From contig NZ_MLYP01000030.1 of assembly GCF_001866645.1 (NCBI RefSeq), positions 1 through 64,000 of the forward strand: a DNA stretch of 64,000 nucleotides, given 5' to 3'. Shown here in pieces: positions 52,005 through 61,152 of this stretch. The notes beneath the pieces are model-generated. The model was given only the letters and a program-made list of their open reading frames with translations. It was not told the origin of the DNA and did no database searches. The DNA comes from Streptomyces colonosanans. Lineage in GTDB: Bacteria > Actinomycetota > Actinomycetes > Streptomycetales > Streptomycetaceae. Numbering within the stretch: position 1 is the first letter of the stretch; each line of letters starts with the position of its first letter. Both the position numbers and the translations under genes were made by a program.

Positions 52005-52313
52005 GCCTTCTCTGCTGGTCAGCCTCCGGGCCTCCGCCCTGCTCCTGGCCGAGTTGCTCGCGCCAACGCTGAGCGTCTTCTGGGGCTTGGGCGGTACGGC
52101 CAGGCGCAGTTGAGCTTGGCCGACGATGGCCAGCAGGCCTGCGAGCACGCGCAGCCCGACTGCCACCGTGAGCGTCGCCGCCCACGCGGGCAGCAGCACC
52201 AGAGCGGCGGCCGCCGCCGCGGCAAGCGCGATCAGAGGACGCACGCCCGCCGGGCGGTCGCGCACCAGGGTGCGCTGGTTGCTCGCGGGCCTCGCTTCGA
52301 TCGTCCCGGCCAC
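51960..52313 (-). CDS. Small two-helix membrane protein, C-terminus uncertain
   Basis: GTG at 52313 has AGGAGG nine bases upstream, a strong site. The protein reads VRPLIALAAAAAAALVLLPA, then LTVAVGLRVLAGLLAIVGQA, two membrane helices, and PPKPQKTLSVGAS. No stop occurs near the natural end, and the frame runs on antisense through the entire STAS-ANTAR gene to 51195. The end given here is only a guess where protein-like sequence fades. Either the stop was lost or the real C-terminus overlaps the neighbour. Confidence 0.45.
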
Positions 52314-52712
52314 GGTGCTCCGCCTCCTCTCGCGAGTGTGCAGCCTGCCCGGCCATCTGAGATCCACCGGTGAGTTCCTCAGGCTGGTGATGTGCCTCGA
52401 CCGCGCAGCAGCGGCAGGTACACCTCGTCGACGATCTCGAGGAGGACCTCGCCGGGTGCGGAAGGAGCGCCGCGTACGACGAATTCGTTGCGCAGCAGGA
52501 CTATGGCCACGGCCTGCCGTCGGGCCTCAGCGTTTCGAAGCGGGAGCCGTGGGTGGCAATGTACGTGCGGACCGTGGCCGAGGCGGCCTGGCGGGAATGG
52601 GGGCGGGCGGTAGGAGGACGACTGGTTCTCCGTCCTGCACAGAGAAATCCTTTGCCGAAAGGACGTCTGATTCGTGTCTTTCGGGAAACCCGGCAAGCAG
52701 GAGGTTCGTGTC
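52314..52712. other. Intergenic region with an unassigned minus-strand frame
   Basis: A minus-strand frame ending at 52379 reads AEARRQAVAIVLLRNEFVVR, then EVLLEIVDEVYLPLLRG. It resembles a helical C-terminal domain of a small regulator but has no sound start. The right end carries AGGAGG for the next small gene. Confidence 0.35.
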
Positions 52713-52883
52713 ATGGTCCCGATCCTGCTGGTTCTTCTGCTGGCTCTGGTCCTCTTCGGTATCGGATTCGCGGTGAAAGTGCTGTGGTGGATTGCGCTCG
52801 CGGTGTTCGTGATCTGGCTGTTGGGATTCCTGTTCGGCCACAATCCCACGGTCGGTGAGCGGCGCCGCTGGTATCGCTGGTGA
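52713..52883 (+). CDS. Small hydrophobic membrane protein, 56 aa
   Basis: ATG at 52713 has AGGAGG eight bases upstream. Two hydrophobic helices (VPILLVLLLALVLFGIGFAV, WWIALAVFVIWLLGFLFG) are followed by a basic end (RRRWYRW). Proteins of this size and composition are common in Streptomyces near stress genes and are of unknown function. Confidence 0.82.
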   Translation: MVPILLVLLLALVLFGIGFAVKVLWWIALAVFVIWLLGFLFGHNPTVGERRRWYRW

Positions 52884-53630
52884 CCGGGCGGAGCATGCCT
52901 CCGTCACCGGCTTCCTGGTGATCCACGGCGCACAGATGACGGCGTCGCCCTCACCCTCCGGTCACACCACGAACGCGTGCTCCACAAGGAGCCGTGCCGT
53001 GGGGCCGACCGTTGCGTCGATACCCGCCACGGTTCAGCCCCTGCCGTGTTGGCCCGCGCGGGCGTCAGTCGTGTTCAGACGCGGACTTTCCGACGGCGGT
53101 TTGCCGCGACTGCATTGTTGGTTAGGGTGGCAAGTAGAGACGGATTCCGATGCCCTTGGCCAGGGTGATGGACAAGCTGGCGAGTTCGGGGATGCGCAGA
53201 CTGATGGCTCCCGCGCGGGCCGAGTCAGACACGACGGGGGGCTCCTTGGTGGGGAGTTGGTGCCAGCAGAAGCCGAAGGCCACGTCGACCAGCTTCACTG
53301 GCGTTGGGTCGCTTGGCCGGAGAAACAACGCCCCGCCGTCGTGAGGCGCGGGCATCAGCAGGTCGATCCGCGGGTCGTTGACCGGTTCGTGGTCCCACGC
53401 GGCCTGGGACATGAACCACTGCCGCGCATGGCAGACAAGAAGGTCACCGAAAGCAGGCCGGGCAGTCTTCAAGAGGGCCTGGAGCAGGGGAAATGGGAAG
53501 CCACTGATTCATGGCTGCCCACCGGTCGGATGAAGGGCCGCACTCTCACCCTGCCTCAAGAAGTCAAGATCCGGAACACCATCTGCCGATCACGGCAAAG
53601 CACCGCAGGTCGACCGGACGCGGTGGGCGT
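52884..53630. other. 750-base stretch without a confident gene
   Basis: A minus-strand frame (53122-53472) is partly protein-like (CHARQWFMSQAAWDHEPVND, DVAFGFCWHQLP). The opposite strand has frames of similar length. No domain was recognised. It may be an eroded gene. Confidence 0.4.
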
Positions 53631-54311
53631 GTGACCAGGCGGTCGGCGCCCGCGGTGCTGCCCCTATCGCTGCGCGTGTGGCTCGGGCTGATTGCGGCCC
53701 TCGCCGCGCTGGTGGTCGTCGTGCTCGGGGTCCTGTATGCCGACGACAGCAAGCCCGGCATGGTGGACGCGCGGATCGGGGCGGCGGTGGACGGTGTGGG
53801 GCCGCCGTGGCGGTACGCCGCTCTGGCCACGGACCTCTTGGGGGAGCCCGTGGGAGCGGCGACGCTGGTCGTGGCCACCGTGACGGGCTGCCTGCTGCTT
53901 CGGCGTCCTCGCGCAGCGGTGCTCATCGTTGCCGGCGTCGGCATGACCGTGGGGACGGCGACGCTGCTCAAGTCCCTGGTGGGACGCACCATCCACGACG
54001 GGAACCTGTCCTACCCGAGCGGGCACACCGCCTTCGTCACCGCGCTCGCCCTCGTGGTGGCGCTGCTCGCGACCGGCCGGCTCGGCCTCGGGGGGACGGC
54101 CGGCACGTTACTCGTGCTCGCCGCGGCGCTGGTTGCCGGCGCCGCCATGGGCTGGGCGCAGGTCGCCCTGGGCGCGCACTACCCGACCGACGTCCTCGGC
54201 GGCTGGTGCACCGCGCTGGCGGTGATACCGGCGACCGCGTGGCTGGTCGACCGGATGGCTGACCGGCTGGTCGATCGGATGGCCGACGCCGGTCGGCGGG
54301 AGCGACGCTGA
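53631..54311 (+). CDS. PAP2-family membrane phosphatase
   Basis: GTG at 53631 (VTRRSAPAVLPLSLRVWLG) gives 226 residues with about six membrane helices. The three PAP2 motifs are visible: KSLVGRTI, YPSGHTAF (catalytic His) and VALGAHYPTDVLGG (second His and Asp). The third lacks the leading Ser-Arg of the consensus. Members dephosphorylate lipid phosphates or undecaprenyl pyrophosphate at the outer membrane face. A repeated DRMADRLVDRMAD tail ends it. Convergent with the glycan cluster. Confidence 0.9.
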   Translation: MTRRSAPAVLPLSLRVWLGLIAALAALVVVVLGVLYADDSKPGMVDARIGAAVDGVGPPWRYAALATDLLGEPVGAATLVVATVTGCLLLRRPRAAVLIVAGVGMTVGTATLLKSLVGRTIHDGNLSYPSGHTAFVTALALVVALLATGRLGLGGTAGTLLVLAAALVAGAAMGWAQVALGAHYPTDVLGGWCTALAVIPATAWLVDRMADRLVDRMADAGRRERR

Positions 54312-54318
54312 CGTCACG

Positions 54319-55812
54319 TCACGCCAAGCGGCGGAATACGGGCTTCACCGGTCGTCCGGCAAGCCAGGGGGTGGGGTCAGCGGCGTCCAGTGCCTTCCGG
54401 TACACCGCACATGCCTGGGCCACCACGTCGACGGTGTGATCGATGTCGGCGTCGTCGAGCGCGCTGCTCACCACGAACGACGGGGCCAGCACCCCGCCCG
54501 CGAGGAGCCGGCGCAGGAACAGGGTGCGGTACTGCTGCGACGGCTGTCGGTTCTCGTCGAGGGTGGCGAAGACCAGGTTGCTGGCCCGGCCCCGGACGAC
54601 GATGTGGTCGCCGACGCCCATGTCGGCCGCGGCGTCGCGGACACCGGCGGCCAACCGCTCGCCGAGGGTGTGCAGCCGCGCGGTGACGCCCTCTTCGACG
54701 TAGGTGGTGAGCACGGCCATTGCGGCTGCCAGGGAGTGCGTTTCCGCACCGTGCGTGGTGGACAGCAGGAACACCCGGTCGCCGGAGTGACGCAGCCCGC
54801 CCCGCTCCATCAGATCGCGGCGCCCGGCCAGCGCGGAGACGGCGAATCCGTTGCCCAGCGCCTTGCCGAACGTGGAGAGGTCGGGGACGACGCCGTACAG
54901 GCCCTGGGCGCCCGCCTCGGACCAGCGGAAGCCGGTGATCATCTCATCGAAGATCAGTACGCAGCCGTGCCGGTCGGCGAGCTCGCGCAGGCCGGCGAGG
55001 TACCCGGGAGTGGGGTCTTCCCTGCTCATGGGGGTCCCCCCGCGCATGGGGGTCCCCCCGCGCATGGGGGTCCCCCCGCGGGTCCCCCCGCGCATGGGGG
55101 TCCCCCCGCGCGAGCGAAGCCGAGCGTGGGGGAGAAGCCGAGCGTGGGGGAGAAGTTGAGAGCCAGGGGAAGGCTCGGTGTGCGTGGCGGGTTCGAGGAT
55201 CAGGCAGGCGACCTCGTCCTGGTACCGGGTGAGCAGCTCCTCCGTGGCGGCCAGGTCCCCGTAGGGGAACGCCACGGTGAGCTCGTTGGTCGCCGCCGGA
55301 ACACCTGCGGACATCGGCGTGGTGCCGATGAACCAGTCGTCGACGGAGAAGAACGGATGGTCGGCGCAGATGGCCACCCGCGGGCGCCCGGTGGCGGCGC
55401 GGGCGAGGCGCACCGCGGCGGTGGTGGCGTCGGAGCCGTTCTTCGCGAACTTCACCATCTCCGCGGTCGGCACCGTGGCCAGGAAGCGCTCCGCGGCCTC
55501 GACCTCCACGATGGACGGCCGGACGAAGTTGCTGCCGCGGTCGAGTTCCCGCCGCACCGCCTCGACCACGCGTGGGTGGGCGTGGCCGAGGCTGACCGAC
55601 CGCAGGCCGGAGCCGTACTCGATGTAGCGGTTGCCGTCGATGTCCCACACGTGGGCACCGCGGCCGTGGCTGATGACCGGGGCCATGCTGTCGGGGTACT
55701 GGTCATCGCCCTTGGCGTAGGTGTGCGCGCCCCCGGGGATCATGGCGTGCAGCCGCTCGTTCGCCTGCCGCGACCGGGGCAGGCGGAGCTCTTCGGTGTC
55801 TTCGGTGTCCAT
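54319..55812 (-). CDS. Class III aminotransferase (glutamate-1-semialdehyde aminomutase-like) with repeat insertion
   Basis: The 497-residue protein has the PLP fold with GGAHTYAKGDDQYPD, NGSDATTAAVRLARAATGR, CVLIFDEMITGFRWSE and the PLP-binding Lys in LSTFGKALGNGF. Related proteins in glycan clusters aminate sugars or make amino acid-like side groups. Between THTEPS (about residue 220) and DPTPGYLAGL an extra run of about 50 residues occurs (LLPHARLLPHARLRSR, then GGTPMRGGTRGGTPMRG). It is encoded by short tandem GC repeats (55027-55170) and is absent from the family, so activity may be affected. Last gene of the glycan cluster. Confidence 0.85.
   Translation of the reverse strand: MDTEDTEELRLPRSRQANERLHAMIPGGAHTYAKGDDQYPDSMAPVISHGRGAHVWDIDGNRYIEYGSGLRSVSLGHAHPRVVEAVRRELDRGSNFVRPSIVEVEAAERFLATVPTAEMVKFAKNGSDATTAAVRLARAATGRPRVAICADHPFFSVDDWFIGTTPMSAGVPAATNELTVAFPYGDLAATEELLTRYQDEVACLILEPATHTEPSPGSQLLPHARLLPHARLRSRGGTPMRGGTRGGTPMRGGTPMRGGTPMSREDPTPGYLAGLRELADRHGCVLIFDEMITGFRWSEAGAQGLYGVVPDLSTFGKALGNGFAVSALAGRRDLMERGGLRHSGDRVFLLSTTHGAETHSLAAAMAVLTTYVEEGVTARLHTLGERLAAGVRDAAADMGVGDHIVVRGRASNLVFATLDENRQPSQQYRTLFLRRLLAGGVLAPSFVVSSALDDADIDHTVDVVAQACAVYRKALDAADPTPWLAGRPVKPVFRRLA
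55015..55170. repeat. In-frame block of 18-bp GC-rich palindromic repeats
   Basis: catgggggtccccccgcg occurs four times (with one 12-bp partial unit between the third and fourth). It is followed by gcgagcgaagccgagcgtgg and two copies of ccgagcgtgggggagaag. All units are 18 bp, so the reading frame of the aminotransferase is kept. Such sequences are dispersed in Streptomyces genomes, mostly between genes. Confidence 0.9.
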
Positions 55813-55819
55813 GCCGACC

Positions 55820-56386
55820 TCAACTCTCTTTTTGCTGCAGGGCCTCGGCGAGGCTCGGCGCCTCCCGATCCCGCTGGGACATCGATGTGACCGGCAGCGG
55901 CCAGGGAATGGCGAGCTCCGGGTCGTCGAAAGCGATCGTCACGTCCTCGGCCGGATCGTGCGGGCGGTCGATCCGGTACGCGATGTCAGCGGTTTCGGTC
56001 AGCGCCTGGAAGCCGTGCGCGCACCCCGCCGGGATGTACAGGGTCACCTGCGTCTCGTCGGACAGCTCGAAGAAGGCCCGGTTGCGGTAGGTCGGCGAGT
56101 CCGTCCGCAGGTCCACGACGACGTCGAAGATCCTCCCGTACGAGCACCGCACCAGCTTGGCCTCGCCGGCCCCGGAGCGCAGGTGCAGGCCGCGCAGTAC
56201 ACCCCGGACCGAGCGGGACAGGCTGTCCTGGACGAAGGCGTCCGGGTCGAGGCCCACCGAGCGGACCACGTCGGCGTCGAAGGTGCGGCAGAAGAAGCCG
56301 CGCTCGTCGGCGTACGGCGTCGGCTCGAACAGGTACGCGCCGTCGATCGCCGGGACTTCGGTCGCTTTCATTCCGGGCGCATTCAT
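55820..56386 (-). CDS. dTDP-4-dehydrorhamnose 3,5-epimerase-like (RmlC cupin)
   Basis: The 188-residue cupin has FEPTPYADERGFFCRTFDAD, SRSVRGVLRGLHL (catalytic His), VDLRTDSPTYR and PAGCAHGFQAL. RmlC-type enzymes epimerise C3 and C5 of 4-keto-6-deoxysugar nucleotides. No rmlA, B or D gene lies in the window, so it may act on a CDP- or dTDP-sugar made elsewhere or by the part of the cluster beyond the right edge. The ATG overlaps the stop of the pyruvyltransferase gene. Confidence 0.88.
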   Translation of the reverse strand: MNAPGMKATEVPAIDGAYLFEPTPYADERGFFCRTFDADVVRSVGLDPDAFVQDSLSRSVRGVLRGLHLRSGAGEAKLVRCSYGRIFDVVVDLRTDSPTYRNRAFFELSDETQVTLYIPAGCAHGFQALTETADIAYRIDRPHDPAEDVTIAFDDPELAIPWPLPVTSMSQRDREAPSLAEALQQKES

Positions 56387-57621
56387 GGAACCTCCCGCAA
56401 GGCGTGGGCGTGGGCGTGGTCGATCGCCGGGAACAGGGCCGCTGTCAAGGAGGTGAACTGGTGCTGGAGGCGCCGGGCGGCGACCAGGTTCCGCTCGGTG
56501 AGGATCCGCCGCAGCTCCGCCGATCTCTGCTCCAGCGCCCGGAACTGCTCGAGCAGCCGGCCGGCGTCGACCTCGCGAGCCGGGTGGCAGTACGCGGCAA
56601 GGCCCATCTGAGCCATGAGCGCGTCGCTCTTTGCCGCATAGCTGAGTGCGAGCGTCGGCGTGCCGACCTTCAGCGCGCAGATCAGGTTGTGGTAGCGGGT
56701 CGCCACCACGGTGTCAGCAGCCGCCATCTGCTTCATCAGGTCGGCCAGCGAGGCCGCCTCGGCGGCGGTGACCAGCGGCGAGTCCACCGCGTCGAGGATC
56801 GCGGCGACCACCGGCCGGTCGACCTCGTCGCCGGTCAGCAGCCGGACCGGCCTGCCGTCCTCGACCAGCACGCGGACGAAGCGGGTCGTCCCGTCGAGGT
56901 AGCGCCGGTGGATCTCCTCGGCCCGGGCGCGGTCGTCGTTGCCCCCGTGGAAGGCCATGACGCCGACGCAGACCGGGCCAGGCGGACCCGATGGCGCGCT
57001 CGTCGGCGGTGTCGGCAGGGCGAACGCGAGGTCCGGGTAGACCTTGTCGCGCTCGGTGTCCACGCCCATCGCCCGCATCGCGTCGCGGGACAGGGCGTCC
57101 CGGTACGACCGGTACGTGGCCAGCCGCGCCGACCAGCGCACCAGGGCCCGGGTCGGCCGTCGGCCGATCGCGTCCGCGCCGACGCTGACCAGCGCGACCC
57201 GGGTGCCGAACAGCCGGCCGGATGCGCAGAGCAGGAACAGCGCGTAGGGGAAGCCCCACGGCCGCAGCGGCAGTGTGGCCTCCAGGACGCCCATGCCCGG
57301 TACGATCACCACGTCGTGCCGGCGCACCCAGGCAGCGGTGCGGACGGCGTCGACGAGTTTGCCCAGACCCTTCGCCGCGATCGCGCCCGCACGCGACGCG
57401 GTCCGGTACTCCCCGCGGTACCAGTGCAGCCGTGTCGCGGGGATCCGGTACCGGGTCGCGACGACCTCGGGTCCGCCGCACAGCGCGTCCACGACCGCCT
57501 CCGGGTGCTCGGCGCGGAGGTACCCGAGCACGGCCTCGAGGGACCCGTCGTTGCCGAGGTTGCCTGAGCCGAGCAGACCGAACACCCCGACGCGCACCGG
57601 AGTTTGGTCCGCGGACGTCAT
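56383..57621 (-). CDS. Polysaccharide pyruvyl transferase family protein
   Basis: The 412-residue protein starts RVGVFGLLGSGNLGNDGSLE, the nucleotide-binding-like loop of the family, and has VIVPGMGVLEATLPLRPWG, VALVSVGADAIG and, near the end, TVVATRYHNLICALKVGTPT with the conserved RYH. Such enzymes add a pyruvate ketal to sugars from phosphoenolpyruvate, giving an acidic glycan. ATGA overlaps on both sides place it in the operon. Confidence 0.88.
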   Translation of the reverse strand: MTSADQTPVRVGVFGLLGSGNLGNDGSLEAVLGYLRAEHPEAVVDALCGGPEVVATRYRIPATRLHWYRGEYRTASRAGAIAAKGLGKLVDAVRTAAWVRRHDVVIVPGMGVLEATLPLRPWGFPYALFLLCASGRLFGTRVALVSVGADAIGRRPTRALVRWSARLATYRSYRDALSRDAMRAMGVDTERDKVYPDLAFALPTPPTSAPSGPPGPVCVGVMAFHGGNDDRARAEEIHRRYLDGTTRFVRVLVEDGRPVRLLTGDEVDRPVVAAILDAVDSPLVTAAEAASLADLMKQMAAADTVVATRYHNLICALKVGTPTLALSYAAKSDALMAQMGLAAYCHPAREVDAGRLLEQFRALEQRSAELRRILTERNLVAARRLQHQFTSLTAALFPAIDHAHAHALREVP

Positions 57622-58565
57622 GCCTGCCTCCCCTCACGGCCGGCGACGAGTGCGTCGACGGAGACAGTGAACCGGCCCGGGTCGACCGGGGCGCGGTCCT
57701 CGACCCGCTCGCCGGCGCCCGGCCGGACCCGGCTGGTCATCCATGCGGCCAGGTGGCGGTAGCACGCGCGCCGGTCGGCTGGGGACAACGGCGCCCGCCG
57801 GATCGCCGAGGCGAAGCCCCAGACGTACTCGGCGAGCAGCCGGGGCGTCGGGTGCAGCGGGCCTGCCCGGCGCGGGTCCAGGTTGACGCACCGGGAGCGC
57901 TTGCCCGGGTTCGCCCGCTCGGCGCGGGTGGGGTGGTCGCGGCGGAAGTACAGCAGCTCCGGCACCTGGTGGAAGGGCCCGTGCAGGGTGATCTCGGCGA
58001 CGAACGTGCGGTCCGCGTGGTGGTAGCTGTCGTGCGGCTTCACCCGGCGCAGCACGTCGGCCCGCATCACCCCGTAGAAGTCGTCGCCTCCGGGCTCGAA
58101 CAGCAGGCTGCGGAAGCGCTCCGGCGCGTGCGGCGAGTCGGTGGCGAGCCCGTACTCGTAGGGGACCTTCACCTGGCCGTCGCCGTCGATGACCGCCTGG
58201 CCGGAGTGCGCGAGGATCACGTCCGGCCGCTCGTCCAGCGCCTGAACGCAGCGCCGCAGCAGGTCCCGGGCGTACAGGTCGTCGTGCGAGGCCCACTTGA
58301 ACAACTCGCCGCGGCACTCGGTGAACACATAGTTGTGGTTCGGTGCGGCGCCGACGTTCCGGGGCAGCCGGATGTACCGGATGCGCGAGTCCTTCGTGGC
58401 GTACCGGCGGCAGATGTCCTGAGTCCCGTCGGTCGAGGCGTTGTCGGAGATGACCAGCTCGAAGTCCTCGTAGGTCTGGCCGAGCAGAGCGTCGAGCGCC
58501 TCGGCAAGGTACCCCTCGCCGTTGTACACGGGCAGGCCGATGCTCAACCGGGGATGGGCGGTCAT
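57618..58565 (-). CDS. Glycosyltransferase family 2
   Basis: ATG at 58565 (MTAHPRLSIGLPVYNGEGYL) is the start because the GT-A fold begins here and the ATG lies against the flippase stop. The 315 residues contain ELVISDNASTDGTQDICRRY, KWASHDDLYARDLLRRCVQA (DXD-like DD) and HHADRTFVAEI. No membrane segment. It transfers one sugar during repeat-unit assembly; donor unknown. Confidence 0.9.
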   Translation of the reverse strand: MTAHPRLSIGLPVYNGEGYLAEALDALLGQTYEDFELVISDNASTDGTQDICRRYATKDSRIRYIRLPRNVGAAPNHNYVFTECRGELFKWASHDDLYARDLLRRCVQALDERPDVILAHSGQAVIDGDGQVKVPYEYGLATDSPHAPERFRSLLFEPGGDDFYGVMRADVLRRVKPHDSYHHADRTFVAEITLHGPFHQVPELLYFRRDHPTRAERANPGKRSRCVNLDPRRAGPLHPTPRLLAEYVWGFASAIRRAPLSPADRRACYRHLAAWMTSRVRPGAGERVEDRAPVDPGRFTVSVDALVAGREGRQA

Positions 58566-59881
58566 GGCTTCCTCACTTCGCGGATGGGATTGTGGTGGCG
58601 CTCGCGCAGGGCGGACCACAGGTGCAGCCACCACACGGCCGAGCCGCTGACGGTCGCGGCGGCGACGCCCCAGGCCGAGCCGATGGTGCCGGCGACGGCC
58701 GCCCCGCCGAGCCCGCCGCCGACGTAACAGGCTGACGCGAACAGCTGGCAGCGCAGGCTGCGTCGGGCCGCGGCGAGTGCACGCAGCCCGGCCGCCGCGC
58801 CGGTGCCGAGGCCGGCGCCCGCGACGCCGAGCGTGACCGGCACGATGAGCTGCGAGGCGGAGGGCCAGACGCCGCCGAGCACCAGCTCGCCGAGCCGGTC
58901 CGGCATCAGCAGCAGCGCCGCTCCCCAGAGCAGCGCGGCGACGGCCTGCCCGCCGCCCAACAGGAGGCAGAATGCGCCCAGTCGGTGCGGGGCCCGCCGC
59001 AGCACCCGTGCCGCCTCCGCGACGGTGACCAGCGACAGCCCCATCAGCACAGCCATGAACGGGCCGAGCAGGAGCTCGGCGCCCCGGACCACACCCACCG
59101 CGCTGACCCCGACGATCGCGCCGAGCCCGTACGCCCGGAGCTGGCTCGCGCCGCTGTTGCTGACGTTCTCGACCAGGTACCGGTAGCCGAGGTCGCGGTG
59201 CTCGCGAAGCCACTCGCGCGCTCCGGTCAACCGGGGCCGGATGCCGGACTGGAGGCAGCCGTACGCCGCGGCCACCGCGGCGGACGCGCCCCAGGCGAGC
59301 ACGAAAGCGGCCACGCTGCCCACGCGGGCCGCCATCACCATGGCCGGGACGAGCGCGACGCCCCACACGAGATCGTTGACGAACGCCTTCCGCCCGGTGC
59401 CGGCGGCGAAGAACGCGTACCGCCAGGCGTCCTGCAACAGCAGCCCCGGCAGCATGACGCCGAGGCAGGCGAACGCGGGCCCCACGCGGCCGCCGAGCCC
59501 CAGACCGACCACCAGACACGCCGCGCCGATGGCGGCACCGACGCCGAGCGCGGTACCCGAGGACCGGGCCACCGCCCCGCGCCAGGACGTGTCCGACACG
59601 CCGCTGAAGCGCACCACGAGCGGGTCGGTGGCCAGCCCGCGGGAAACGCTGAGCACCACGCCGTAGGTCCCCCAGGCGAGGCTGAACACGCCGAACGCGG
59701 CCAGCCCGAGCGAGCGTGCCACGTAGATCCCCACCGCGAAGTTGGACATGCTGGAGGCCGCCTGGTCGGCCAGTCCCCAGGACAGCCGGCCGACTATGGC
59801 CCGCTTGGCGGTCCGCCGGGCGTGTCCGGCCGGGGCCGCCGATGTCGTCGTCTTCTCCCCCTCGGTGGTCATCGGCGTCAT
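58562..59881 (-). CDS. Polysaccharide flippase (Wzx/MATE-like)
   Basis: The 439-residue protein has 12 or more hydrophobic helices, beginning SWGLADQAASSMSNFAVGIY, the usual first helix of O-antigen flippases. Charged loops are few. It would move the lipid-linked repeat unit across the membrane. A polymerase is not seen in this part of the cluster. Translationally coupled to the DUF4910 gene upstream and the GT2 gene downstream. Confidence 0.82.
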   Translation of the reverse strand: MTPMTTEGEKTTTSAAPAGHARRTAKRAIVGRLSWGLADQAASSMSNFAVGIYVARSLGLAAFGVFSLAWGTYGVVLSVSRGLATDPLVVRFSGVSDTSWRGAVARSSGTALGVGAAIGAACLVVGLGLGGRVGPAFACLGVMLPGLLLQDAWRYAFFAAGTGRKAFVNDLVWGVALVPAMVMAARVGSVAAFVLAWGASAAVAAAYGCLQSGIRPRLTGAREWLREHRDLGYRYLVENVSNSGASQLRAYGLGAIVGVSAVGVVRGAELLLGPFMAVLMGLSLVTVAEAARVLRRAPHRLGAFCLLLGGGQAVAALLWGAALLLMPDRLGELVLGGVWPSASQLIVPVTLGVAGAGLGTGAAAGLRALAAARRSLRCQLFASACYVGGGLGGAAVAGTIGSAWGVAAATVSGSAVWWLHLWSALRERHHNPIREVRKP

Positions 59882-61152
59882 GCCTTGATCAGCCCGGCGC
59901 CGTGCAGGGCGCCTGCCGCGGCGGCGACGGTGTCGAACGGCAGCCCGGACCGCTCGGCGACGTCCAGCAGACTGTGCTCGCCGTCGGAGAGGCTGAGCAC
60001 CCAGAGCATGGCCATCTGGGCCTGCTTCGCGTCGCTACGGCCGCCGAGCGAGTCGTACAACCCGCGCCGGCCCAGCTGTGGCTCGCCGTAAGGGCTGAGG
60101 TTGACGTACCGCCGGTTGCGGTCAAGGACGGCGAATGCCTCGCGGCAGACGGCGAGCGTGTCCGCCATCGCCTCCGGGGAGACGAAATCCAAGTTGTCCG
60201 CCGAGGTGTGGTACTCGGGGTAGCCGGCGTACGGGGTCCGGCTGAGCGAGCCCACGCCGAGATCGAACCCGGGCGAGCAGAACTGCCGCTCGTCGTAGCC
60301 GTAAGGAGTGAACTCGGCGACGTGGTACGGGCGTTCGGAGGCGGCCAGCACGTGCCGCATCACCCGGTCGATCTCCGCGTCGCCGCGCCTGCTCTGCTTG
60401 TACGTCAGCCGGCCCGGGTCGCCGGCGCAGGCCAGCACAAGGCCGTGCTTGACCCGATCGACCCGCTCCGCGTTGCGGGCCAGCCAGGTGATCGCCCCGA
60501 TGGTGCCGGGCGCGAACAGGAACCGGTAGGTGTACCACGGCGTCTCCTGCGCCAGCGCCCGGGCCAGGAACGTCGCCACCGCGATGCCGGCCAGGTTGTC
60601 GTTGGCCAGCGACGGGTGGCAGACGTGGCAGGAGACGATCACCTCGTCGGGGACCTGCCCGGGGACCACGTGCTCGGCGTAGGTGAGGTGGCCATCGGTG
60701 AGTGTGGAGTCGATGCACACCTCGTACTCGCCTTCCGGTAGCGCGTCCAAGGTCTCCTGGGCCAGGCAGAACCCCCATTCCGGCTTGTAGTAGCTGGTGC
60801 GGTAGGGCACCCAGGTCGGGTGGTCCGGCAGGGTGTGCAGGTGCCCACGCAGCTCGGCCAGCGGCATGGTCGCCGACACCGGCACGCTGTAGCCGAGCAC
60901 GTGCAGGCTGGAGGCGGCGAAGTCGACGACCCGGTGGCCGGCGGTGTCGGCGATGTACGCGTCCTTGATGTTCCACTCCTGCGGCACCGTCCAGTCGAGC
61001 ACCTGCGTCCCGGTCGGCACCTCGTGCACCTGCAGCGGGATGTACTCGCCGACGATGTCCAGGGTGGCGCGCACACCGTCGCCGGTGATGCTCCGGCACA
61101 GCGGGTACAACCGCTCCACCAGCGCGTGCATCTCTTCGCCGGCCGCGGTCAT
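59878..61152 (-). CDS. DUF4910 family protein, aminopeptidase-like
   Basis: ATG at 61152 (MTAAGEEMHALVERLYPLCR) overlaps the epimerase stop. The 424 residues contain an M28-like zinc-peptidase core: SCHVCHPSLANDNLAG, FAPGTIGAITWLAR, and YHTSADNLDFV near residue 315. A winged-helix-like end follows (DVAERSGLPFDTVAAAAGAL). DUF4910 proteins occur repeatedly inside sugar-nucleotide and glycan clusters. Hydrolysis of a peptide- or amide-like bond on a sugar is an inference only. Confidence 0.85.
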   Translation of the reverse strand: MTAAGEEMHALVERLYPLCRSITGDGVRATLDIVGEYIPLQVHEVPTGTQVLDWTVPQEWNIKDAYIADTAGHRVVDFAASSLHVLGYSVPVSATMPLAELRGHLHTLPDHPTWVPYRTSYYKPEWGFCLAQETLDALPEGEYEVCIDSTLTDGHLTYAEHVVPGQVPDEVIVSCHVCHPSLANDNLAGIAVATFLARALAQETPWYTYRFLFAPGTIGAITWLARNAERVDRVKHGLVLACAGDPGRLTYKQSRRGDAEIDRVMRHVLAASERPYHVAEFTPYGYDERQFCSPGFDLGVGSLSRTPYAGYPEYHTSADNLDFVSPEAMADTLAVCREAFAVLDRNRRYVNLSPYGEPQLGRRGLYDSLGGRSDAKQAQMAMLWVLSLSDGEHSLLDVAERSGLPFDTVAAAAGALHGAGLIKA

